A stretch of 64,000 bases of DNA from Adiantum capillus-veneris (lineage: Eukaryota > Streptophyta > Polypodiopsida > Polypodiales > Pteridaceae). The stretch covers positions 96,576,612 to 96,640,611 of the forward strand of contig CM043945.1 in the NCBI GenBank assembly GCA_014529385.2. The letters run 5' to 3'. The position numbers were made by a program, and so were the translations under genes. This document shows, piece by piece, positions 40,138-47,330 of the stretch (its first letter is position 1; every line of letters begins with the position of its first letter). Under the pieces are notes generated by a model, which saw only the letters and a program-made list of their open reading frames with translations, made no database searches and was not told the DNA's origin.

Positions 40138-40182
<45 letters not shown>

Positions 40183-43100
40183 CAGCCACTTGTTTGGAAT
40201 GCATGTGTGATAATTTCACAAGGGCGTCAGCTAGGCGAGAGGACACACATTGATTGGGCTAGATCGAATGATGGTCCGGCAGTTTCTTTCCGTCGTTGGT
40301 CAGATGCTTCCTTGGTTGGTGCACACGTCATTGGAGCTACCTGCGGGATCTACAAACGGATTGTTAAGAGATTAATGAGTCTATTTCCGTGGACTCACGC
40401 GACTACATTGGGAGAGAGACTGTTTTACCTTCTCGTCAAGGATGGTGAATGTTTTTTGGCCCCAACTCGGGAGACCCGATTGTTGCGCAACAGGGGACTC
40501 GTGTTTTGCACGGATTGGCCATCATGGCTATCACATCAGATTGGATTTTTAAGGCAAGGTACCTCTTGATCAGCAATTGGATGCTCATTGGCAATCTCCT
40601 ACAGTGGTAGGCTCTTTCGAGAGGCACTCTTGTGTTGACCTCCTTTTCATTTCAGAGAAGAAATCGCTTTAAAGATTGTGGATATGGCAGGGAATGCACC
40701 TAGTTGAGTTGGATTGAGATCGTGGTGAGTGGCAGTGGCCTTCTTTGTGAGTTGGACTGGGATCGTGGTGAGTGGCAATGGCCTTCTTTGAAGGCTGGAA
40801 GGCTTATGGGGGCCCTCTTTCATTTTTTGAGTACATTGTCTCTCTTGGAGGAGGCTTATCTTGTGGACATGGCACTCGCCTCGACCGTCCACGTCAGTCA
40901 CAGGTATGGCAAGATCAACGCATTTACTCCGCTTTTCATCGACAGATTTGGTCATTCATTTGGACCCTCATGATGTTATTCCATGTGGATGATTGCCTTT
41001 TAGCACTTGGGCTACGATCACTAGTCATGATCGGACTTGTCAAAGATGTACTTTACAGCCTGAGCCTTTGAGGCACTGTTTCTGGGTTTGTCCATATGCT
41101 CAGCCAAAGTGGGCATGCAGGATGGGTTTGTGACGTGGGGGGCTTTTGCAATGTCCGGGGCCACACACCTTCTTTTAGGGCTCGCCGTCTTCATGCTTAT
41201 TTCCTTGGGATATAGACCTGGCAGTGTGGCACTCTACAGATGATTCTAGATATAGGTCATCGCTTGGACCTCTACCAACAGGATACAATTTTTACTACGA
41301 TCTACAACATCACTCTTTGGACCATGTGAAGGGCTTCTTGTGCTCACATTCTAGGCTCACGGTCTTCTCCTCATCCAGTACTTCGAAAACCGTTTGGATT
41401 GAGCTAGCAGAGATGCGTAGATGCTCATTTCTTCAAATGAGTAGAATCTTTAGTTCTTTTCACTCAAGACCATGGTCACATCACATGGCATTATGCACCT
41501 CCCCAATGATCCATTTTGCATTCCTCCTAGAGGCCACCTTGATGTATACATAGCCCTCACATTGTTATCCCTATTTTGTACATCCTCTGGGTGATAGGCG
41601 ATTTAGCATCTCTGAAGGTCCTTTTTGTACATAGTAAACAACCATCTTTCCTGCCCCCCCCCCCCCACCCCAAAAAAAAAAAAAAAGTTGCAAGACTCGG
41701 AAGAACTCTTGCTATGAGTAGAGTTGCGTAAGGACAACCTTTTTATGGGTGGGGCACCACTGCAAGCCAAATGGAGGCAGTGAGCTCCTTTCATCAATGC
41801 CTTTTCTGTCCGTGGTTTGACTAGGGATAACTAGGGATAGTTACCCTCAACCATCATCGTACCTGGATTTCCATCAGGTTCTGGATGTCAAAAACGGCCT
41901 AAACCCTAGAAGCAGGAGAGGCAACACAAGAAGTTTTACCAACTTGCAAACTCTTGCCGAGAGGCCTATTTTTTAAGAAGTTCCCACCAACTTATGGGGC
42001 CCCGTCTGATGGGGCCCAGGGGGACCTAAAGACAATAAATAACGAAAAGACCAACACACACACACACAAAGCCTTGCGTAAAAATGTGATGCCGTGGAAG
42101 GTGTACGGACGCCCGCGATTTGTGCTAATGAAGTGGCAACTTAAACGGACTTCCGTAAATTACACATGCTGACATGGCAGTAGTACGAATTTCCGAATTT
42201 AGCGTTGGCTGCTTGTCAGAATGGGAAAACTTGAAAATGCTTTCCACAGAGACAATGGACGACTATAACCAAAGGTCCATAAGCTGAAAGGAAAGTTGGG
42301 AGTTTACCAAGCAACTTTCGCCGATAACCAAAACTCCTCGCAACAACAAACAAATCCTCGCGAGTACCTTTGAATGTTTTCAAATAGGGCATACGTTTAA
42401 TACATGTCCTCAAGGAGTCTCAACGTCTGCAGAGCAACGTTTCGCTCTAACGACAGAAAGATCCCCGGGGCCACCTCCGGTAAGAGAGCTAGACCCGCTA
42501 TTGGACTAGTACCTGATATTTATGGCATAAACCTCGAGAGTACAAATGAATTGTGCAGAGCTTATGGAAAAGTCAACGGCTTAAAGCCCTAATCTTCTTT
42601 GATCCCGATGCTACAGAGAACTTCATCCATCCAGCCTTCCTGAAACAGATGCACTTTGATTACGATGCAGAGAGAACTTGAAGCCGAGCTAGCCACGGGC
42701 AAACTCAAAAAAGTGGTACCACTCATTGGTGCTCTTCCAGTGACTCTTCAAGGCTATCATGGAAAAGCCGATTTCCACATTATGAAGTTAGGCAATTGCG
42801 ACATTCTCTTGGGCATGCCTTGTCATGACAAGAATGATGCGACCCTCCACATCCGGAACCGTACCATTACACTGATGCAGAAAGACAAGCCAGCCGTCCT
42901 CAACATTCGGCTGTCCGAACAAAAACCTAAATGAATTATCTAGTTGATTTAAATACTTTTGAACTTTGTTTGAGAAAGTATTGCTTGAAATTTGTTTGAA
43001 ATGGATGGTATCTATTTTAAACCTGTATTAATGACTCTAATTTTAATACTTGTTTCAATAATTGGTGAGTAGTGAAAAATGTTGTTTTGGTATTGTCTGA

Positions 43101-46039
43101 ACCTCGGAACGTCGCAGATGCGATGTCTGGGCAGCGTTTCATTGTACGTTGGAAAACATCCGAACGACGTAGATGGGATGTCTGGGGAGCATATGGTTGT
43201 ATGCTTGAAACTTCGAAGCGACGCAAGCTGCAGTCTGGGGAGCGTTTGATTGTATCAATTCCGCTCATGGCCCGGACCTTTTTAGGTTATTTGCAGAGGG
43301 AGTGACGAGGTAGTCATTGGGTAGCTTCATACCGCAGACCATATGTCTCAAGGGAGTGGTGCCATTGGTCTTGTGGCATGCATATGTGAGAATTTGTGCT
43401 GCATTGTGATGTGCCAACCACTGAATATATTCCTAATTGGGTGATATTGCCTGGTAATGTAATTTTAAAGCATCGAGACACCCGTTAGATCAGCGCGGTC
43501 TGGGTGTGATGGCTAATTTTGCAATGCCGGAATATCAAGAGCTCCAATCTAGAATGAGAATATACTCCTTATTGGATGAGATTGTTTTGGGAAGCCAACG
43601 ACCAGGATATCAAGAGCTCCGATCTAGAATGAGAAAACTGATTGTCCCTCAAAATGACCCTCGGAAATTTTTGAGCTAACATGAGTTGTTTTGCAGATAT
43701 ATATGGTAATCGCGGAGGATTACTCTTCTTTCAAGAAGGGGGGATGTCACTAACTGCTGACGTGTCAAGCCACTGAAGACCTAAGCTAACTTGTAGATCT
43801 TGACGGAGGGGCCTAAAGCCTAGAAGCAGCACAAAAGTTTTACGAACTTGCAAAGTCTTGCCGAGAGGCCTATTGTTAAAGAAGTTCCCACCAAACTTAT
43901 GAGACCCCCCACGGGACCTAAAGACAATAAATAAAAGAGGACCAACACACACACACAAAAGCCTTGTGTATAACCGTGATGACGTGGCAATTGTACGGAT
44001 TTCCGAATTTGGCATTGGCTCCTTTTGGCAGGCCATATGCTTTTAGGACTTGAAGCTTTCATGTAAACTACCTTCAGAGGCCAAGGGCCTTTAAATATGA
44101 CCCATGGGCTCTCACTCTAGCAGTCTACCAGCGGGAGATGCAAAGCAAAGCCATGGGAGTTGTAACTTTCTTGAATTTATGCCCCATACCAGCCACTACT
44201 CAATGTCTAATCTCTTGCGCTTTATTGGTGCATGTCGCAAGGGATTCCATTGTTAGCCCGGCCTATCCATTTATCGCATCACTCACAGGTTTTCTTTGTC
44301 ATCTTCATCCAAGGTTGCCGAGAGCACTTATAGAGCCACTACTTCACTTTTGCCCTCGCCATTGCATCAACACTTCGGTTTTGATCTGCATATTTGTCTC
44401 TCCGCCTCTGCAATCTTTGTTACTCATTGTCTCTACCAGTCCATTCTACAGTGCACTCTTGCTTGCTACAGATTAGCTTACTACGTCCGAGTCCTATGGC
44501 ATATTATGAACATGTGCAAAGTTAAACGTACCACCTGTCCCTAAGCACCATCCAGCAGCACTCCCTAGCTTGGCAGCGTCCGAGGACGTATGACAGCACC
44601 TGTTTTCTAGACTAGATCCCTCTCAGATGACGTGGACATAAACACACTTGCTGTTAAGTGACACCTCTAAAAATTGATTGTGGTGAATAATGATGAAGCT
44701 TCATAAGGAAAATTCCAAGTACCACTAGAAGCTACAATCCAAAACCCCTCGTACAGAAAGTGAAATCACTCGTGCATCTAAAGTACACCTCAGCAACTCC
44801 CTAGCTTGGCAGCGTCCGAGGACGTATGACAGCACCTGTTTTCTAGACTAGACCCCTCTCAGATGACGTGGACATAAACACACTTGCTGTTAAGTGACAC
44901 CTCTAAAAATTGATTGTGGTGAATAATGATGAAGCTTCATAAGGAAAATTCCAAGTACCACTAGAAGCTACAATCCAAAACCCCTCGTACAGAAAGTGAA
45001 ATCACTCGTGCATCTAAAGTACACCTCGGCAACTCCAAATGAAGTGGTCCCCCATCTCTGGCTCGAGATTTAATACAAAGCTCATGAAAAGAAGTACGCC
45101 GCTGTCCAAAGGTGCATTATGGCCTTGTAGCACATGTGTATACATTTATGTAGGCTGACATATGTACATCCCCTCCGTAGGTGTCCTCCACATCCAGCCT
45201 AGTAATGTCATACCTGTACATACTGCCCACCTCTAAGTGATGAAATGTGCTCCAAAGGCGATATGGATTCATCGTGAAGCCGTGTGAACAAGCCATACAG
45301 TCATATGGAACACGAACAAACATATTCCCCCTCCAATGCTAGCTGTGGGAATGCCTAATCTAACATACTTGTGTCAAGGTAAATTCCACAATCTAGTAAG
45401 TGACCATTGACGCGTTCAAAATCCCTGCATTATATAGATCATCTGGCACAAATGCTTCTCTATGTATCTTCCTGACATTCAAGCTAATCAAGGGCTGGGC
45501 CAATCAGGTACTCGTTATAATACCAGACGATCACTACTCACAGAGGGTAACTCTATGTCAGTTTCTCTTCTCTGTATATGTGAATGAAAAAGTTGTCCAC
45601 GATAGCAAAATATAATAAATACTTCAACATACACCAAGTCTAAAAGGCACAGAAATTTCATAACAGACCTTAAAGTGCAGCAATGCATGGCCATAATGGG
45701 CACCAATGAAACACGAAATAGATGCCATAAGCGAGCTGCAAAATCATCACCACAAATCAGATGGCCAACTTTGTTGCATGTTAGGAAGCATGAATGAAAA
45801 AGAAAAGAGCATTGGACAAGATTAAAAATGTAAATACTCTACTCATCATGCATTAGTTTCTGTCGCACATTTACACCTGTGTTACATTTATACACTCGAA
45901 TTATTAAAGGAGCTTCCAAAGAAATTGAAACAGACATTTCACATTACCTAACAAGTCCCTCTGGGTCAAATGGAGCAGAACACCAAGCAGGAGCATCTAC
46001 AGGCAGAGGTCCATAATCTGGAGAGTTGGTGCTACATTC
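15250..46039 (-). CDS. HGSNAT-like membrane acetyltransferase, C-terminal half, six exons
   Basis: The spliced reading of six exons (46039-45948, 45735-45669, 16201-16123, 15935-15844, 15754-15611, 15393-15250) gives 205 residues plus stop, with every exon junction in phase and every intron GT-AG. In order, motifs are [54 protein letters not shown] and a final FWKL-stop. These correspond to the conserved DPEG, G-x-H-x-GH, NK-LY--SYV, EWMGMNA and YWKL blocks of plant heparan-alpha-glucosaminide N-acetyltransferase-like proteins. Several hydrophobic stretches fit membrane helices. In animals the enzyme acetylates lysosomal heparan sulfate using acetyl-CoA; the plant substrate is not known to me. 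The N-terminal part, including the catalytic His of the animal enzyme, is not in the recognised exons. One intron is 29,467 bp, filled with transposons. No stop or frameshift is seen, so the gene may be active. Confidence 0.88.
15611..15754 (-). CDS. HGSNAT-like gene, fifth recognised exon
   Basis: 144 nt, exactly 48 codons, acceptor CTGGTGCAG, donor GTATGT. It contains [20 protein letters not shown] and GFYW, the best conserved C-terminal blocks of the family. Confidence 0.93.
15786..15805. repeat. Perfect 20 bp palindrome in the 89 bp intron
   Basis: CTTTCGAAGT followed by its exact reverse complement, centred on GTAC, inside the intron 15755-15843 between the fourth and fifth recognised exons. 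Confidence 0.85.
15844..15935 (-). CDS. HGSNAT-like gene, fourth recognised exon
   Basis: 92 nt, acceptor TCTCTGTAG, donor GTCAGT. It completes a Gly codon, then reads [15 protein letters not shown] followed by a hydrophobic segment. NK-x-LY-x-x-SYV is highly typical of this family. Confidence 0.9.
16123..16201 (-). CDS. HGSNAT-like gene, third recognised exon
   Basis: 79 nt, starting NHERLLYEW and ending EWL plus one base. The donor is GTCAGT. The acceptor is a less usual GAGATCAG, so the exact 5' edge is the least certain of the set; the phase agrees with the preceding exon. It contains one hydrophobic helix. Confidence 0.8.
16617..16994. repeat. Foldback (inverted repeat), arms about 150-160 bp
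   Basis: Left arm 16617-16778 and right arm 16846-16994 are imperfect reverse complements. Shared words include GATAATCTTTGTGGTAGGCA, GATGTGCATGTGA, CAAAGATTGATTGA and GAAGCACAGTCC. The spacer is about 67 bp. It lies in the giant intron near its acceptor. It may be a MITE or a foldback transposon; transcribed, it would form a long hairpin. Confidence 0.85.
16995..17468. other. Unassigned intronic sequence
   Basis: No domain recognised. An open minus-strand frame at 17393-17103 shows no family resemblance. It ends at the C-run that marks the LINE 3' edge. Confidence 0.35.
17469..17489. repeat. Poly(C) tract at LINE 3' edge
   Basis: 21 C residues on the plus strand, that is a G-run at the 3' end of the minus-strand LINE, next to AAGAAAAAGATCC. 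The LINE fragment at 41.6 kb also ends beside a C-run. Confidence 0.8.
18080..18190 (-). pseudogene. LINE zf-RVT domain remnant
   Basis: Minus-strand reading [10 protein letters not shown], a stop in place of one residue, then [14 protein letters not shown]. It fits the C-x2-C...H...C-P-x-A-x-x-VW pattern found at the C-terminus of plant L1 elements. Confidence 0.75.
18686..20078 (-). pseudogene. LINE reverse transcriptase, broken
   Basis: The first open part (20078-19602, 158 codons) contains [39 protein letters not shown] and [13 protein letters not shown]. These are classic LINE reverse-transcriptase motifs, with the first catalytic Asp in LLDFEKAYD at about 19742. After a frame change the catalytic box expected to read FADD or YADD reads FAED (19442-19431), so one catalytic Asp is Glu. 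It continues through [11 protein letters not shown] and VRYLGCQV (19380-19039) and 19087-18686. At least two frameshifts are needed, so it is inactive. Confidence 0.85.
20202..20405. repeat. Tandem repeat of about 80 bp, 2.5 copies
   Basis: Units share GGAGAGTC(T/C)T, GCGTAGGCACTCT, ACACATGT and TTTCCATAACA. The copies start near 20202, 20285 and 20363. Confidence 0.7.
20406..22332. other. Unassigned intronic sequence
   Basis: No domains recognised. It contains a (GA)n run at 22061-22100. The last 5 bases (22333-22337) after this interval are one copy of the TACTG target duplication of the gypsy element. Confidence 0.35.
22061..22100. repeat. (AG)n microsatellite
   Basis: Twenty uninterrupted AG units. 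Confidence 0.95.
22338..22970 (+). repeat. 5' LTR, gypsy
   Basis: It begins TGTCACAAAATGATGACG and ends GGTGTCCAAGTTTGTTACA. It contains TTTATAAG (about 22639) as a likely TATA box, AATATAAAAGAAATACCGAA with a following GGTACC/TTTGGGGCC block at 22735-22780, and an 80 bp CT run at 22815-22894. Confidence 0.9.
22972..22984 (+). other. Primer-binding site, degenerate
   Basis: TCATATCAGAGCC directly after the LTR. It is the tRNA-Met site TGGTATCAGAGCC with two changes; the intact version is seen in the element at 53.7 kb. Confidence 0.8.
23031..24640 (+). pseudogene. gag remnant
   Basis: It starts at ATGGATTCCGAAAAG, matching the ATG of the minus-strand copy at 53661. A Lys/Arg- and Ser-rich region (23396-23698) is followed by the capsid core (23728-24072, with [20 protein letters not shown] and [10 protein letters not shown]) and a CCHC knuckle at 24418-24459 reading [14 protein letters not shown]. 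The His of the knuckle is Asn here, which would impair zinc binding. Several stops and frameshifts are present. Confidence 0.85.
24641..24935 (+). pseudogene. Retropepsin-like protease remnant
   Basis: The active-site motif reads [15 protein letters not shown] (DGGA at 24657-24668), where most gypsy elements have D[ST]GA. The flap and C-terminal region [20 protein letters not shown] follow. The same DGGA is found in the minus-strand copy at 51978-51967, so it is a family trait rather than a single error. The reading needs a frame change. Confidence 0.8.
24936..26325 (+). pseudogene. Reverse transcriptase and RNase H remnant, with deletion
   Basis: Linker [19 protein letters not shown], then fingers [14 protein letters not shown] and palm [15 protein letters not shown] with the first catalytic Asp, and [12 protein letters not shown]. 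At about 25620 the frame jumps from APTSF to [14 protein letters not shown], removing the catalytic FDD box present in the other copies; the flanks share TTCTCCAAGGATGA, so a short-homology deletion is likely. FLGLCSYYG and the RNase H part ([39 protein letters not shown]) follow with stops. It is inactive. Confidence 0.88.
26326..27650 (+). pseudogene. Integrase with chromodomain-like C-terminus, remnant
   Basis: The zinc-binding part [20 protein letters not shown]...CFVCQNVK is open (26326-26715). Most of the catalytic core is deleted near 26745, where PLPIPTHP joins directly to [12 protein letters not shown]; only the last part of the core with [13 protein letters not shown] remains. The C-terminal region has [25 protein letters not shown] and, after an acidic stretch, [23 protein letters not shown] and KWIKEEDL. 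The last matches the chromodomain-like tail of chromoviruses. Stops occur throughout. Confidence 0.85.
27651..28253 (+). other. 3' internal untranslated region and polypurine tract
   Basis: Non-coding. It carries repeated words TCATGTGATGTCCTGTGAT (28069-28110) and ends with the purine stretch CAAGAGAGGGGAA right before the LTR. The same region is recognisable in all gypsy copies of this family in the window. Confidence 0.75.
28254..28774 (+). repeat. Middle LTR, different subfamily
   Basis: It begins TGTCACAAACTGATGACG but lacks the CT run and the internal segment shared by the LTRs at 22338 and 31073. It holds TTTATAAG (about 28518) and AATATAAAAGAAATACTGAA. Its 3' end (GGTGTCCAAGTTTTTCA) runs into foreign sequence with a double zinc knuckle. 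Confidence 0.8.
28775..28966 (+). pseudogene. Double CCHC zinc-knuckle fragment
   Basis: An open frame gives [14 protein letters not shown] followed after five residues by [14 protein letters not shown], two perfect C-x2-C-x4-H-x4-C knuckles (28802-28900), then a basic tail. The resident gypsy family has a single knuckle, so this comes from another gag or from a host nucleic-acid-binding gene. It starts immediately at the LTR end, and reading continues in from the LTR. Confidence 0.75.
28967..30992. other. Foreign segment inside the composite element
   Basis: No coding domain recognised. It includes a 53 bp duplicated segment (29935-29987 and 30011-30063, beginning CATACACACCTCTCACACATG). 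It separates the middle LTR from the short 3'-end copy at 30993. Confidence 0.4.
29935..30063. repeat. 53 bp direct repeat, spacing 76 bp
   Basis: Copies at 29935-29987 and 30011-30063 differ at about one position. Confidence 0.85.
31073..31682 (+). repeat. 3' LTR, gypsy composite
   Basis: It begins TGTCACAAACTGATGACG and ends GTGTCCAAGTTTGTTACA. It is preceded by 80 bp of element 3' end and a purine tract (CAAGAGGGGGGGAGGGGGG). CT run at 31549-31612, TATA-like GTTATAAG (about 31373) and the AATATAAAAGAAATACAGAA block (31467). It is followed by TACTG. Confidence 0.9.
31688..32521. other. Unassigned intronic sequence
   Basis: Long open frames on both strands span a GA run (32241-32270) and are biased by it. 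No domain recognised. Confidence 0.35.
32522..33534 (+). mobile_element. Gypsy deletion derivative: partial LTR, 3' UTR, LTR
   Basis: A 5' LTR portion (32522 to about 32770, TGTGCACAAACTGAG...) is joined directly to the family's 3' untranslated region (from TTGATTTGTCATGTGATG), which runs through a purine tract to a full LTR (32954-33534). Both partners contain GATTGA at the junction, so the whole coding region was lost by a short-homology deletion. No matching target duplication was found. Confidence 0.8.
33535..34000 (-). pseudogene. LINE endonuclease (APE-type) fragment
   Basis: The minus strand from 33906 reads [25 protein letters not shown] is the signature near the C-terminal catalytic His of the AP-endonuclease domain of L1 LINEs; here Ser is Phe. 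An acidic or Arg-rich stretch follows. The 3' part of the element is missing: the fragment abuts the LTR at 33534. Confidence 0.7.
34001..35024. other. Unassigned intronic sequence
   Basis: Only short open frames. Similarity to gypsy polyprotein begins at about 35025. Confidence 0.35.
34993..37565 (+). pseudogene. pol remnant of second gypsy copy
   Basis: Open parts are 34993-35466 (linker and RT fingers to DDILDRL), 35580-35822 ([17 protein letters not shown], the catalytic FDD box, then [13 protein letters not shown]), 35804-36406 ([15 protein letters not shown], RNase H with TDHQSLRYF) and 36458-36748 (integrase zinc motif with [15 protein letters not shown]; the second CxxC Cys is followed by a stop). 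The integrase core is kept here better than in the 22-28 kb copy, with [13 protein letters not shown] at about 37015. Frameshifts near 35578 and 35800 and several stops make it inactive. Confidence 0.87.
37800..38215 (+). repeat. 3' LTR of second gypsy copy, first part
   Basis: It begins TGTCACAAGCTGATGACATG and ends with the conserved GCATCTGGACGCAGAGTCTGAG (written here as GCATCTGGACGC and AGAGTCTGAG). The last five bases CTGAG (38211-38215) are duplicated at 39920-39924 on the other side of the inserted LTR. Confidence 0.88.
38216..39919 (+). mobile_element. Solo LTR, 1.7 kb, TSD CTGAG
   Basis: It begins TGTCACGAGGACGTGGC, ends ACGGGCCGGTTTCA and is flanked by CTGAG on both sides. It has no internal coding region, so it is a solo LTR left by recombination between two LTRs. 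It contains AATAAAGAAATACCGAAAGG at about 39713 and the GGCGCCA block. A second copy lies at 56341-57972 and an inverted piece at 55585-56175. Confidence 0.9.
39920..40070 (+). repeat. 3' LTR of second gypsy copy, second part
   Basis: It resumes the gypsy LTR after the nested insertion: CTGAGAGTGAGAACCC, then TTAATACAAAAAGAAATACC and GGCGCCAATCTTTGGGG, then GCCGGGCCGTGTC. It stops before the usual LTR end. Confidence 0.85.
40142..40181. repeat. (GA)n microsatellite
   Basis: About twenty GA units between the truncated LTR and the LINE fragment. Confidence 0.95.
40182..41690 (+). mobile_element. LINE 3' end with C-run and poly(A)
   Basis: Plus strand. Broken frames include [18 protein letters not shown] and, at about 41042-41110, [22 protein letters not shown], the C-x2-C...H...C-P-x-A pattern of the LINE zf-RVT domain. 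The element ends with a C-rich run (about 41655-41671) and a run of about 15 A (41673-41687), the poly(A) tail. The reverse transcriptase core is missing. Confidence 0.72.
42360..42934 (+). pseudogene. gag knuckle and protease remnant
   Basis: At about 42368-42412 the reading [14 protein letters not shown] fits a CCHC knuckle whose first Cys is lost. After a gap the protease reads [15 protein letters not shown] near 42593-42640. The active-site triplet is DPDA, against DGGA in the larger family here and D[ST]GA in most gypsy elements. An open segment 42656-42934 continues with [21 protein letters not shown], the protease C-terminal half. One frame change separates the parts. Confidence 0.75.
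43095..43262 (+). repeat. Three tandem units of about 53 bp
   Basis: Units contain CGAACGACGTAGATGGGATG or variants, GTCTGGGGAGCG and TTGATTGTA. An open frame runs through them (43072-43305), but its repeat nature makes a protein call unsafe. Confidence 0.65.
43745..44160 (+). repeat. 3' LTR of short gypsy derivative
   Basis: It starts TGTCACTAACTGCTGACGTG after the purine tract CAAGAAGGGGGGA. Its 3' end is truncated, since the AAATACCGAAAGG block is not reached. Confidence 0.8.
44161..44560. other. Unassigned intronic sequence
   Basis: Short open frames only, with no recognisable domain. Confidence 0.35.
44561..45032. repeat. 236 bp tandem duplication
   Basis: The block CTCCCTAGCTTGGCAGCG... 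at 44561-44796 is repeated at 44797-45032 with only one or two differences, so it is recent. It lies about 640 bp from the donor of the giant intron. Confidence 0.95.
45033..45668. other. Intronic sequence next to the giant-intron donor
   Basis: Contains a minus-strand open frame 45323-45117 without recognised similarity. It lies between exons that join in phase without it, so it is treated as intron. Confidence 0.5.
45669..45735 (-). CDS. HGSNAT-like gene, second recognised exon
   Basis: 67 nt, acceptor ATTTTGCAG, donor GTCTGT at 45668. It encodes [22 protein letters not shown] minus its first shared Ser; the [10 protein letters not shown] portion matches the family's G-x-H-x-GH-x-L-x-H segment. 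It ends in phase 0, matching the exon 29.5 kb away. Confidence 0.88.
45948..46039 (-). CDS. HGSNAT-like gene, first recognised exon
   Basis: 92 nt, preceded by acceptor TTATGTAG and followed by donor GTAATG. It begins with Glu-Cys in phase 0 and ends GLV plus two bases (AG) that are completed by the C opening the next exon. It carries the family block with two Cys and DPEG. The exon before it was not found between 46040 and 46771, nor beyond the transposon at 46777-54278. Confidence 0.85.
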
Positions 46040-46771
46040 CTACATAAATCACACAAGCAGCATCAGAAAGTGCTTAAAGTAGAATACCTTTACGACCGGT
46101 TTTCTCAACAGAACATAGACATCAGAACAAATGTTTCTTCTCATCCTCTTCCATGGTTTCACCATGAGCATTGTGATATTGCAAAAGTTTACTTTCTTGA
46201 CACTCCATTCTCTAATATTCACCGACTTTGAATCAGTGTGCCACATAGGATGTTTTTTCTTAGCAACAGAAAAATACTGTGCTGTTCAATGTTTACATTA
46301 AAACATTGTAAATAACTCAATGAAGTCAACACTGAACAGCGCCTGTCCGCCCCTCCCTCCCCTGGGTGACCTTTTTTGGGGCACCCGCATTCATATCTAG
46401 GCCCCCAATTGGGTAATCCTTTCTTCCTTTGCTGTTATGAATGCTTTAAGTTCGACACTTAACTGTAGAGTTTCTTATGTTTGTAAAGAAGATATACCTA
46501 GATACATCTATCATGCTGATTCTTTCATTGGCTGAGGACATGGCACTACATGTCTCCAGGGCTGCAGTCAATCTAAGAAGAATGAAAGCCCTTGCAGTTG
46601 TGCAATTAGTTTAGTAGGCTCCTGTAATTCCCCATTCACATCATGGTGTAGCCCTTTACCAAAAGAAGGAAATTGAGATTATTTCTCTACCTTGTGAAAC
46701 AAGTGAGACTGGTGACAATACAATGAAAGCAGACGGCGGGTGAAGGTTACAAAAAATAAGCTGTAAGTAGG
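46040..46771 (-). other. Intron upstream of first recognised host exon
   Basis: No exon with the family's preceding block (NAVGYxDR, G-x-NH-x-Y) was found here. The interval ends at the ATGGA target duplication (46772-46776). Confidence 0.5.
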
Positions 46772-46776
46772 ATGGA

Positions 46777-47330
46777 TGTAACAAACTTGGACACCCCAAG
46801 TCAAGATTCTACCGTGACACAACAGAGATTCACTTCAAAACAGTTCACAAAGATGACACTGCCGGGCGTAGTTCCGTGTCCAGAGGTATTGGCCCCAAAG
46901 ATTGGCGCCCCTTTCGGTATTTCTTTTTATATTTATCTGTGTTCAAAGTACAAGAGAGTCGGCGGGTGCTCACTCTCAGACTGTGCGCCCAGATGCTCTG
47001 AGAAGTGAGGCCCAACCAACTTATTTATTGGTACAAGGGATGACCAAAAGCAGAGCCCCAAAAATCTCTAATTCAAAAGCAAAGTTCCCAAAAACAATTG
47101 GTCTTCCAAAAGCTTTTGAAAATTAAAGCATCGTGCCCCAAAAGCTGGTCAGCATAATTTGCGCAGATCCATACAGCGTACGGACTGCCACGTCATCAGC
47201 GTGAAATCCAGCGCAGTTTCCGCCGTAGAATCCGGGCTGCCACGTCAACACTCTGTCAGCCGTCCGTACTCGTTGCCACGTCAGCATGTGTCCGTGTGTG
47301 TGGGCACTGCCACGTCATCAGTTTGTAACA
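46777..47330 (-). repeat. 3' LTR of minus-strand gypsy element
   Basis: On the minus strand it starts TGTTACAAACTGATGACG after purine tract CTTTCAAGAGGGGGGTA and ends GTGTCCAAGTTTGTTACA. It carries the AAAGAAATACCGAAAGG and GGCGCCAATCTTTGGGGCC blocks (46890-46925). Confidence 0.92.

Larger units (their letters stand above)
41886..44160 (+). mobile_element. Short gypsy derivative, family with AATAAATAA LTR
   Basis: A degraded 5' LTR (41886 to about 42215) and a 3' LTR (43745 to about 44160) share GAGGCCTATT, AAGAAGTTCCCACCAA, GACCTAAAGACAATAAATAA and ACCAACACACACACACA. Between them are gag knuckle and protease remnants, then a jump to 3' non-coding repeats, so RT, RNase H and integrase are deleted. 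A minus-strand relative lies at 54986-55585. Confidence 0.8.
16202..45668 (-). other. Giant 29.5 kb intron of the HGSNAT-like gene
   Basis: It runs from donor GTCTGT (minus, 45668) to acceptor AG (16203-16202). Flanking exons are both in phase 0 and adjacent in the protein family. The interval contains two large gypsy elements, a deletion derivative, three LINE fragments, a solo LTR, a short gypsy derivative and a foldback repeat. The neighbouring introns are 89-217 bp, so the size comes from insertions. Confidence 0.82.

Noticed and set aside
39946-40569. 207-codon plus-strand open frame
   Set aside because: It starts in an LTR, crosses a GA run and ends in a LINE fragment, so it is a chance join.
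45117-45323. Minus-strand frame as a possible extra exon of the host gene
   Set aside because: The exons on either side join in phase and match adjacent parts of the protein family without it, and I see no similarity.
46049-46246. Minus-strand frame upstream of the first recognised host exon
   Set aside because: It lacks the family's preceding motifs (NAVGYxDR, NHxY), so it was not called an exon.
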